Below are positions 48,801-61,371 of a DNA stretch of 64,000 nt, piece after piece (the first letter of the stretch is position 1; each line of letters opens with the position of its first letter). The DNA is from Typhlomys cinereus (taxonomy: Eukaryota > Chordata > Mammalia > Rodentia > Platacanthomyidae), in assembly GCA_023101885.1 (NCBI GenBank), contig JALPQD010000635.1, forward strand, positions 124,001-188,000. The letters are read 5' to 3'. Below the pieces are notes generated by a model. The model searched no databases and had not been told where the DNA came from. It saw nothing but the letters and a program-made list of their open reading frames with translations. A program made the position numbers and the translations under genes.

Positions 48801-51800
48801 AGGAGGAACAGGAGGAGGAGGAGCAGCAGCAGGAGGAGGAGGAGGAGGAGGAACAGGAGGAGGAGGAAGAGGAGGAGGAATGAAAAAAGAACTATTCTTC
48901 AGGGGTGGAGAGCTGGTTAGCTGTGATGAGAAGCCGGAGACGGCGGACCAGATGGCAGCCATGTGGAGCGCAATGGAGCATCAGAACTCATACTTGGTTT
49001 CCTGGTTTCCCTGTCCCCAGCTGCCCACTGAGCGCTCACAGACATAGCGTCCCGCCGCTGCTGCTGCTTTAGACACGGGAAGAAGTCTTACGGTCACTGT
49101 GCATTTGCAGTCACACGCTTGCTAGGTGTTGGAGAAGTTGGCTTCTCTTCCTCTCCTTCCCCCCCCTCCCTTCTTCCTGCCCTCTCTTTTTTGCCTCCCC
49201 ATCTCTCCTAAGATCAAGAAGAAAGGCACCGGCAGAGATGGGCAAGGTGTAGGGTTAGGAGTTCCACGTGCAGAGGCAGTGCTAGAACCAGGGGCATGCA
49301 AACGGGCCTGCAGTTCAGGAGACGAAAAGACCCAGGAGCCAAGAGTAGAGTCCAGAACGATTCACGATAGACCAGCAGAGAATGAGAAGCCCGAGGAATA
49401 GAAGGAGACCATGGCCGGCGAGGTAGGAGGAAACTGCAGAGCCGGACATGGCGGCCCAGAGGCATCGCACCGGTGAGAAGCTGAGGCAGAAGAATCAAGT
49501 TCAAGGCTGCTGGGGGCTACACAGAGACACACTGTCGCATAGGAAGAAACAAGTATCAGGGTCAGAAAGGCGCCCCACTAGGTAGCTTTGCTTCCTATGC
49601 GAGCACGAGGACCTGACTTGGACCCCCAGAACCCACATAAACACAGGTGTGGCTGCATATTCCTGTACCCAGTGTTGGGGGGTACAGAAACATCATTGGG
49701 GGCTTGCAAGCTGCCAGTCTGGCTGAAAGACGGGACGGCTCCTGGTTTGGTGAGAGACCCCATCTCAAGGGAGTAAGTAAGGTCACTGACGTTTTTGAAA
49801 ATCGACGAAAGCTCCACCCTTTGCTGTGAAAAATGCATATGCTACAGAGCCCGAGGCTCCTCCTGCTCCTCCTCCTGTTCCTCCTCCTGCTCCTCCTCCT
49901 CCTGCTCCTCCTCCTCCTGCTCCTCCTCCTCCTCCTCCTGTTCCTCTTCATCCTCCTGCTCTTCCTCCTGCTCCTGTTCCTGTTCCTCCTCCTCCTCCTG
50001 CTCCTCCTCCTCCTGCTCCTCCTCCCTCTGTTCCCTTCCTCCTCCTCCTCCTGCTCCTCCTCCTCCTGCTCTCCTCCTCCCCTCCTGCTCCTCCTCTCCT
50101 CTCCTGTCCTCTCCTCCTGCTCCTCCTCCTATTCCTCTCTCATCCTCTGCTACTCCTCTCTGTTCCTCCTCCTCCTGCTCCTCTCCTGCTCCTCTTCATC
50201 CTCCTGCTCCTCCTCCTGCTCCTCCTCCCCCCTCCTGCTCCTCCTCCTCCTGTTCCTCCTCCTGCTCCTCCTCCTCCTGCTCCTCCTCCGCTGCTCCTCT
50301 TCCTGCTCCTGCTCCTCCTCCTCCTGCTCCTCCTCCTCCTGCTCCTCCTCCTGTTCCTCTCCCTCTCCTCCTCCTCCTCCTCTGCTCCCCTCCTGCTCCT
50401 CCTCCTGTTCCTCCTCCTCCTCCGCTCCTCCTCCTGTTCTCTCCTCCTCCTCCTCCTCCTCCTCCTCCTGCTCCTGCCTCTCCTCCTGCTCCTCCTCCTG
50501 CTCCTCCTCCTGCTCCTCCTCCTGTTCCTCCTGCTCCTCCTCCTGTTCCTCTTCATCCTCCTGCTCCTCCTCCTCCTGCTCCTCCTTCTCCTCCTCCTGC
50601 TCCTCCTCCTGCTGCTCCTCCTCCTGCTCCTCCTCCTGCTCCTCCTCCTCTGCACACTGCACGGGTACACAAGACCATCAAATAAACAAGCGGGCTATAC
50701 AGAAGGGCGTCCAGCGGCCTGGGCCGAGATAGCTTTAAAAGAACATCCCTGGGATAAGAGCTCAAGCCCGTAGGCCCGGCACTCAGTGAGCTGACAGGTT
50801 TGGGTGGGGTGTGGGTTTGAAACTGGAGTGCATCGTGAGCACCCCACAACACAGGATGGGATAGGACCGAGCGGTACCACCGAAGGAGGCCCTTGGGGGG
50901 AGTATGTGGGGTCAGTCATCATGGGGTGCGATCGTGCACTCAGACAGCACCGGGTCTGGACACCTCCGGGGTGAGGAGAGGAGAGGAGCCCGGCCCCGGA
51001 GTGGGGGCTGCAGTGGCCCGCACAGGAACCCGGCGCTGGAGGACGCTCAGCGGTGGAGCACTGTACCCACACGCGAGGCCCCCGAGTGTGCCCGCCCCGC
51101 GTGGGCCAAGCCACGAGCGTACCCATGAGCATGGCAGCCAGGGTGAGCATCTCGTCCACGCAGTCGAACTCGCAGGCGGCCAGCAGGGCCTTGGCCAGCT
51201 CGGGGGGCAGGGGGAACTCGGACAGGACGACCCCCAGGTCGGACAGGTCCCCGTCGTCGTCCAGGGCAGCCAGGTAGTCCAGGTCTTCCAGCGCCTGCAT
51301 CAGGGCTTCGGGGGCTGGTGGGGAAACGCGGCTGCAGGCGGGGTGGGAGCTGGGGGTGTGGGGGGGCGGGGGTGTGGAGGGTGGTCAAGGCAGCGCCTGG
51401 GCAGGCGTGGGGGCGCCGGGGCTCACCAGGCGGGTCGAGGAAGCGGCACTCTCCGGGCTGGGCAATCTGTTTTCTCTTCAGTAGCAGCACCAGGGGGCTC
51501 AGGTTCTCCTCACACACTCTGGGGCGGGGCAGCAGGGGGGCCTCTTGTTCTAGGAGGGACTTCGGGTACAGGCGGAGGCAGGACCCTGAGGGGAGAAAGG
51601 CCTGGAAAGTAGATTCCTTGGGGCGTGGGGTGACCTCTCACGTGCGATGCTGGGGACCAAGGCTCTTACCTGGGGGGGACCCTCTTGCCCGCAGGCGTCT
51701 GGCCTCCGCCTGACACTTGCTAATTGGCCTCAACACTTGGGATTCTGCTCGGATCCGAGGATTGTAAACCTGTCGTGTGGTCCCCAACCACGACCCAAGA

Positions 51801-53709
51801 CAGATCAGAGGGGGCCGCGCCTTGCAGGCCCCACCCCTTGCAGGCCCCACCCCTTGCAGGCCCCACCCCTTGCAGGCCACACCCCTTGCAGGCCACACCC
51901 CTTGCAGGCCACACCCCTTGCAGGCCCCACCCGCTCCTGTCTCTCACTCACACTTCGCAGTTCCAGTCCAGAGTCAATGACGTGTCGGATGGCAGGGAGG
52001 GAGAAGGAGAAGTCAGCCAGCCAATGAGTGACCACGATCCTGAGGGCCCCTGCGTCTGTGTCCTCCCCGTCCTGGTACACGGCCTGCACGGCTTGACCAC
52101 AGCCGGGGTGAAGGGGCAGGACGCGCGGTGGAGGCCCCGGGACAGCCAGGCTCCCCATCTGCCTGGACAAGGAGTCGCAGCAGCGGACAACTTCCTGAGG
52201 AGAGGGGGACCTTAGATCAAGCCTCGCCTTGGGAGGTCACTGACGTTTTTGAAAATCGCTGTGAAAAATGCATATGCTACAGAGCCCCGAGCCACAGAGC
52301 GTAAGGAATTGAAAGTGGGGGGTGGGTGTCCTCTTCTGCCGCGCTTGCTTCCCCCCACGACTGCGGCAGGGAGTAGATGGCCACTCTGCTGTCTCTGGCA
52401 CCTTCGGCTCCTGGGTCGGGGAGGAGCTAGGGGACACCTCCCCTCAATTACCTCCTCGCTGGACAGGTACACTAACATGTGTCCCGCAGCGTCCCTCCGA
52501 CACAGGTCCAGAACAGCGTGGCAGGCGGCTTCTACGCGATCCAAAGGGATGGGGTCGCGGTAGACAGGGGTGGGACCCCCGCCGGGCTCTCTGGGAACTT
52601 GCACAGTGGGAGGATTGCCCCAGAAAGCTTGGAGCTTAGGCGCCAGGGCTGGGTCAGTAAGCACCACCACTCTGGGGTCCCCCGGAAGGTTCCCCACGCT
52701 GGCGTCTCGCAGCAGCCCCTGCAGGGCATCGGAGGCCACGGAGCGTTCCTGGGCCTCGTCCAGCACCAGCACGCTCCAGGCACCCGGGCCCCGCGTGGAG
52801 GCCACCTCCTGCAGAAGCAGCCTGTCCCAGCAGAACCTGTCGATGTGGGCAGTGGGCGCCGAGTCAGTGTGGACGCCGGCCAGCTCACGGCCGTTTTCCC
52901 CCAAGGGACCTAAACTTTTACATTGAAGGTCAGAAAAAGATGCTGGGATGCGCATTCAAGCCCAGGGACCCTTATGCGACTCCACATCCTCATCGTGCCG
53001 TCTGGCTCGCTGACTATAGAGCCGGAAGCCAGGCTGCACGGGCCCGGGCTGCACGGGCCCAGGCCTTACGGACCGAGTGCGTGGGGAGGAGCAATACGCC
53101 GGGGTCCTGCCCACCCAGCAGGGGAGCGATCTGGGCCGGGCCTGCCGAGGGCCCCACCTGAGCATGGTGCCGGGCCCCACGCAGTCCTCCTGAGGGATGC
53201 TGTATCCCACCTCCTGGCCCAGGGTCAGGTCCATCTCGTCGGCCACCCTCGAAGCCAGGCTCAGAGCTGCTAGGGGGTGGGGCTGAGTGACCGTCACCTG
53301 GCCCTTCTGGAATCCCCTGGCCAGCGCAAACTCCGCACACCACTGAGGAATCTGGGGCAGGCAGGGGACCAGCAGTCAGGGAGGCGCGTGGAAGCGGGGC
53401 GGGCAGGAGGGGAGCCCGGGCACGGCCTCACAGGCCTTCCTCTGCTCCTCTCCCTCCTCCCCATGCTCCGCCCGGGGCGCCCTGCACCTGGGTGCTCTTG
53501 CCGGAGCCCGGCTCCCCGGACACCAGCACCACGCCGCTGGGGCTGCTCTCCAGCTGCTCCAGGAACGAGAAGCGGGCGGCCCAGATGGGCAGGGCCCGGC
53601 GCCGCTCAAGCAGCGTGTAGTAGCGGGAAGAGAAGGGGAGCCCGTCAAAGGGGTTCACGGCCAGATCGGCCTCCTCAGGACTTGGCTCCTCCGCCAGCCC
53701 CGAGGCCAT
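45828..53709 (-). CDS. DQX1: DEAQ-box RNA-dependent ATPase 1
   Basis: There are eleven exons: 53488-53709, 53158-53351, 52452-52836, 51952-52194, 51670-51769, 51427-51585, 51123-51314, 47198-47317, 46836-47026, 46124-46308 and 45828-45984. They join in frame to 715 aa (human 717). It is a DEAH/RHA-like SF2 helicase relative. The Walker A motif GEPGSGKST is at residues 65-73, and motif II is DEAQ (residues 165-168, [10 protein letters not shown]), the deviation that names the gene. Downstream are [11 protein letters not shown], the HA2-like [20 protein letters not shown] region and the OB-fold-like C-terminus. The segment [20 protein letters not shown] (exon 4) seems about five residues longer than I recall in human. 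Intron 7 (47318-51122) is 3.8 kb and filled with simple repeats. A ZNF143-type site lies upstream of the ATG. Confidence 0.96.
46590..46805 (-). mobile_element. Antisense SINE pair in DQX1 intron 9
   Basis: TTTGAGACAGGGTCCCTCAC starts a B1-like antisense copy (to about 46705). It is followed by a tRNA-type fragment with TCTAGGAATCAAGCTCAGGT and an end near CATCTCTTTAGCCACC. Confidence 0.5.
48205..48560 (+). mobile_element. B1-like SINE followed by tRNA-derived SINE
   Basis: 48205-48300 is a B1-like copy (CACATGCCTGTAATCCCACC ... CAACCTGGGTTACAGTACAT). 48331-48560 is the tRNA-derived SINE (GGTTGGAGAGGGGACCTAGG ... CACAATCCAGGGTGATTCTC), whose tail borders the GGA array. Confidence 0.65.
48563..48882. 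repeat. (GGA/GCA-GGA)n array, 320 bp
   Basis: A purine-rich array of GGAGGAGGAGCAGGA permutations lies in DQX1 intron 7, downstream of a SINE tail. All frames are open and encode poly-Gly/Ala, poly-Glu or poly-Leu stretches that are not genes. Confidence 0.92.
49440..49780 (+). mobile_element. B1-like SINE followed by B4-like SINE
   Basis: 49440-49560 reads as a B1-like copy (GAGAAGCTGAGGCAGAAGAA, TCAAGGCTGCTGGGGGCTAC). 49570-49780 has the tRNA plus B1 composite layout of B4 elements (GAGCACGAGGACCTGACTTG, GGTGAGAGACCCCATCTCAA). Confidence 0.5.
49781..49857. repeat. Unidentified short repeat, copy 1
   Basis: GGTCACTGACGTTTTTGAAA + ATCG, then an 18-bp insert, then CTGTGAAAAATGCATATGCT + ACAGAGCCCGAG. 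The same units, without the insert, recur at 52235-52293 inside another intron of the same gene. I do not recognise the family. Confidence 0.7.
49857..50655. repeat. (TCC/TGC-TCC)n array, 800 bp
   Basis: A polypyrimidine-rich array of CTCCTCCTCCTGCTCCTCC permutations lies in DQX1 intron 7. It is the reverse complement in composition of the GGA array about 1 kb away. Confidence 0.95.
51815..51932. repeat. Minisatellite, 17-bp unit, in DQX1 intron 4
   Basis: About seven copies of TTGCAGGCCCCACCCC or TTGCAGGCCACACCCC lie in the 182-bp intron 51770-51951 and take up most of it. Confidence 0.9.
52235..52293. repeat. Unidentified short repeat, copy 2
   Basis: GGTCACTGACGTTTTTGAAA + ATCG joins directly to CTGTGAAAAATGCATATGCT + ACAGAGCCCCGAG in DQX1 intron 3, compared with copy 1 at 49781-49857. 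Confidence 0.7.
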
Positions 53710-54434
53710 GGTGGCTGTCCATAGAACCTAGAGAGCAGGCAGCCCGTGAGACCCGCGCCTGCCGCCTGGCACCTGCCCCCCGCAGCCGCTGGCCTCGCCT
53801 CTACCCTCGGGATAATCCCGGGGTCCCGGCAGCTCTGGATGAAGGGAACTGTGAAGGTGTTTCTGGGGACCATCGAAGTGGACTTTCGCCCTGCTTGCGT
53901 TTGGGGAGCAAGTCTTGCCTAGCCCAGGGCTCTCGGCCGGAGGAATTACATGAGCAGAAGGAACCCCAAGGGAAATGACAAGGAATTTGGGGCAGGGCTC
54001 AAACCTGCTAGGGCTGAGACGCTCAGGAGGCACCAGTCCTGGACACACCCTGCAGCCCCTCCAGCCCGAGCTGCTGGGGTACAAAGGTAAATTCCGGCCC
54101 CACCGGCTGGACTCAAACTCCAATCCTGGAGCTCGTTTCTGGGGCGGGGCGCTTGCTCCACCTTATCCAGTGTAGCCCGGAACCTCGCCGGCTCCTTCAC
54201 AGCGTATGAAACCGACAGGGCTGCGCTTGAGAAAGGCATCCTGGGACTTGTAGTTTGGCGGCGGCGGCACAAACCTGGGCGCACACCCAGGCAGATCCTG
54301 TTGTCTGTCCCCACTGGACAGGAGGTTCGTTTACTCTGACCATCCCTCAGAGCTCCGCGAGGAGACCCCCAGCCAAGGAAAGGAACTTGCTCGAGGGCCA
54401 GAGAAGAACAGACACTTTAAGCGAAAACCCTGAA
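53710..54434. other. DQX1 upstream region to AUP1 3' end
   Basis: There is no coding sequence. Apart from the ZNF143-type site at 54236-54255, only unique-looking sequence is seen, possibly including a DQX1 leader exon that I cannot define. Confidence 0.5.
54236..54255 (-). promoter_or_regulatory. DQX1: ZNF143-type site, likely DQX1 promoter
   Basis: On minus the site reads AACTACAAGTCCCAGGATGC, close to the ZNF143/SBS consensus ACTACAATTCCCAGAATGC. It lies about 530 bp upstream of the DQX1 ATG and 310 bp from the AUP1 stop, so the DQX1 transcription start is probably nearby with a long 5' UTR or leader intron. Confidence 0.55.
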
Positions 54435-54440
54435 TTTAAT
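54435..54440 (-). promoter_or_regulatory. AUP1: AUP1 poly(A) signal (ATTAAA on minus)
   Basis: ATTAAA on minus lies 126 bp past the AUP1 stop codon. Confidence 0.6.
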
Positions 54441-55424
54441 GTGAGATTGGGGGGAGCCCCATCCCGCCCTGATCACCACCCACTCATCCGGCTTGTTGGC
54501 AGCGGGGTGAGGGCTGCCCCCAGTCTCCGTCCTGCGGCTCGGGGTGCCATCCTGTTCCTCTGAGCTCAGCTGGCCTCCTGGGCCTGTCTTTCTCTGAATC
54601 TCCTGCGGGACAAGGGAGAGACGCTGCCGCGGCTGCCGGGGTCTCCTGCAGCTTGCCCCTCCTGCGGCCCGCCAGCCCCTCACCTTCTTGCATACTCGTA
54701 CAGCGCCTGCTTGCGCTCCTGCAGGCTCTCCTGCCGGGCCCAGGAAGACTTGGCAAATGTTAGGGCTGTGGGCTGAGGGGTCACCGGGCCAGAGCTGGGG
54801 GACTGAGGTGATCAAATGTCAGAGGGCGCAGAGAGTCACCAGCACTCAGCACGCATCGAATGCCTACTTTGTGAGAGAGGCACTGTGCTAGGAAGTCAGG
54901 AGAGGGGGCGGCACCTGGTCCCAGGCGACCCTGGCCCTAGCCCTGCACTGCACTACTCCTGGGTCTCACCTCTGGGGCAGGAGCTGGGGGTGGGGACCGA
55001 GGCCGCTCAGTGACGTCTTCAGGCACAAAAGCGACAGCCCCCTCAAGCAGATTGGTGATGGTCAAGTCCACGCAGCCAGTCCTGGCTGGGAAGAGAGGGG
55101 GTTCATTTCCTGCTCGTGCTCTTCCTCCCCAGCCGGCTCGTCCTCCGGCCCTTCTGCCCGTCACCCTCTCCCATACCCAGGTCTCTCTGGATGATACTCA
55201 GTGGCACGTGGGGCAGAACCTCCTTAACTCTCTGAGCCAGACTCAGGTGTACATCAGGGGACGGACTGGGAGCGGAAGGGAACGAAGACGGGGCTACGAA
55301 AACAGTTGAAAAGAAAGGGGGAAGAGAAAAATTTGGTAAGTAGAGAACAGAAAGGCCGATCAGCACTAGGGTAAAAAAGAAATCACAGTAGCCCAAAAGC
55401 CTCACACTCCCCCCAAACAAGACC

Positions 55425-55600
55425 ACCCAGGGCTGCTGAGGGCTGTGGCTAAGTGCCTGCCTGCAGACCTGGTGACCCCAGAAGCCCACAGGGAGGAGGA
55501 CGACTTCTGCAGGCCGTCCTGACTTCTACCTGTCACCGGGGCACGCATTTGTGCGAGCGGTTTCTCTCTCTCTAATGAATAAAGACCTTTAAAGACGCAC
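55425..55600 (+). mobile_element. B3-type SINE in AUP1 intron 8
   Basis: GGGCTGTGGCTAAGTGCCTG, an ACCCCAGAAGCCCACAGGGA-type B-box region, and the downstream TGACTTCTACCTGTCACCGG and AATGAATAAAGACC tail match the B3 layout. Confidence 0.5.
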
Positions 55601-56184
55601 CCGTCTGAGGGCGTCTGGGGTGTCTCTGTCGCTTCATGTGTTCTGCTTTGTCTGCCGGAGTGAGCCGCGTCCCTGTCTGGCCCAGCTCCTTGGCCACCAG
55701 CTAGGGAGAATCGGAGGGTTACCAGGGTCCCCACCTCAGGCCTTCCTCCTCCCCTCCCTAGAGGGACCCCCGGCCCCGCCGCCTGCGCACACTAGCACCT
55801 GTTGGACACGAAGTGCAAACTCCTCATTCCCCTCCCCCAGCTGGCGATGGACGGGACGAAGCCATCTGTCAAATGCAATCCAGCGTCAGGTCGGCCACCC
55901 AGAGAGAGGGAGCCACCCCCACCCCTCCCGGTGCTGACCGCAGGTGCGGACGGCAGGCAGTGTCCTCCGTGGAACCGTGGCATGGGCAGAGCCACGGAGG
56001 GCAGAGTCGAGGCCCCCACGGGTGTGACCTCCAGACAAGCCTCTTCCCAGCCACCAAAAAGCCAGGACAGTCAGTACCTTACTTGATACACCGTGAAGGG
56101 GACGAAGAGTGACCACAGCAGCTCCGAGACCCAGGAGGCATCTGACACCGTCTGCGGGGCGGGCATGAAGTGAGGCCAGGGCCG

Positions 56185-56615
56185 CCACCAGAGAGGGGGA
56201 CCCTCCCCTCCACACCCCAGAGCACCCCAGAGATGGGGACCCTCCCCTCCACACCCCAGAGCACCCCAGAGAGGGGGACCCTCCCCTCCACACCCCAGAG
56301 CACCCCAGAGAGGGGGACCCTCCCCTCCACACCCCAGAGCACCCCAGAGAGGGGGACCCTCCCCTCCACACCCCAGAGCACCCCAGAGATGGGGACCCTC
56401 CCCTCCACACCCCAGAGCACCCAGAGATGGGGACCCTCCCCTCCACACCCCAGAGCACCCCAGAGAGGGGGACCCTCCCCTCCACACCCCAGAGCACCCC
56501 AGAGAGGGGGACCCTCCCCTCCACACCCCAGAGCACCCCAGAGAGGGGGACCCTCCCCTCCACACCCCAGAGCACCCCAGAGAGGGGGACCCTCCCCTCC
56601 ACACCCCAGAGCACC
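56185..56615. repeat. Minisatellite, 39-bp unit, in AUP1 intron 5
   Basis: About 11 near-identical copies of AGAGAGGGGGACCCTCCCCT + CCACACCCCAGAGCACCCC, with AGAGATGGGG variants and one copy shortened by one base. Because 39 is a multiple of three, long open frames exist on both strands. Confidence 0.95.
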
Positions 56616-57099
56616 CGTCCAGCACACACTCACCACAGAGACCAGGGGTCTCTGCACTTGCAGAGTAAGGGGCTGCACCACATCCTGGATAGAAAATGGC
56701 CAAGAACTGGAGAGGAAAGAGTGGGGCGAGTTGCAGTCAGCCGCTCATGGGCGACAGGATAACCGGGAGATCAAGAGACATTCAGGGAAAAGAACTACAG
56801 GTGGGCAGGAAGGGAAATGGGGGGGCTCGAGCACGCGCCCAGCTGACACCCACCTGAAGCGCAGGAGGCCCGCGCGGCCGTTCGTGGCCTCTTCCTCCGG
56901 GAAGAGCAGGAGCGGGGTGGGCGGGAGCCTCGTGGACGCGCAGAACCTCTTGAGCGAGTCCACCAGCTCCGCCCGCCGGTCCACCTCCATGAAGCCCCGG
57001 GACCAACACACAAAGCTGGGGGGACTGTCGAGCAGGGGCTGAGCGAGGGAGCAAGGGGGGAAGGGGGGCGACGGGAGAAGAAGAAACCAGTGTTAAGTG

Positions 57100-60816
<3,717 letters not shown>

Positions 60817-60955
60817 TTGGATGGCAGGAGCTTGGCTCGGCTCCGGTTTCCTCCTGGGCCAGGCTGTGAGGACACCTGGACAGAAGACTCAGCGAACCAC
60901 TGGGGGGCTGGTCCCCCCAACCACCAGCACCAATCCTGGGCTCTGAAGAACACTT

Positions 60956-60970
60956 TTTATATAAAATAAA
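60956..60970. promoter_or_regulatory. HTRA2: HTRA2 poly(A) signal, with possible LOXL3 signal opposite
   Basis: AATAAA at 60965-60970 on plus serves HTRA2 (149 bp past its stop). TATAAA on minus at 60956-60961 could serve LOXL3, so the converging 3' ends may overlap. The minus-strand call is weak. Confidence 0.6.
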
Positions 60971-61371
60971 ATTATACCTACAAGTTACAGTCAACAGTGG
61001 GGGCTGGGTCTTTTCCCCCACCAAAAGGCTAGAGGTAAAGCTGTGTCCCCCGTGAACGTGGAAGAGCCGTTGGGGGCTGACCGTCTGCACCTCCCTGTTC
61101 AAGAAAATGAGCTGCCGCCGCCGTGCGTGGGGCCGTCCCGAGCGCCGCGCTCTGCCGCGCTCTGCCTGGTTGCCGATTCTGCAGATTCTGCACGCGCAGC
61201 TGCAGGTGACGAGCTGGCCAGGACGGGAGGTGCGCACGCGCCCTGCCGCACAGTCCCCCATCGTGGTGCACGTGTGCCCGAGGACATCGCGGTCCGTGGT
61301 AAGCCGAGGCCCTGGCGGCCTCAGAGCCTGCCCCTTGGGGGCCAGTGGTGGTCTGTGGAGGGCGCGGTGGC
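60971..61371. other. HTRA2/LOXL3 convergent spacer
   Basis: No separate gene was recognised. The sequence is most simply LOXL3 3' UTR on the minus strand. Confidence 0.5.

Noticed and set aside
48554..48962. Long poly-Leu, poly-Pro, poly-Gly/Ala and poly-Glu reading frames on both strands
   Set aside because: They are translations of the GGA-type array inside a DQX1 intron; no splice or start context and all frames are open.
49795..50773. Roughly 300-codon Ser/Cys-, Pro- and Leu-rich frames
   Set aside because: They are three overlapping frames of one TCC-type microsatellite; repeat-driven, not genes.
56185..56615. Regular direct repeats that could suggest a CRISPR array
   Set aside because: Units are contiguous without unique spacers and lie in a mammalian intron; an ordinary minisatellite. 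The same applies to the arrays at 8530-8912 and 9615-9900.
56071..57042. Long Gly/Trp- and Pro/Thr-rich frames near AUP1
   Set aside because: The 39-bp minisatellite is a multiple of three, so every frame stays open; they conflict with well-defined AUP1 exons.
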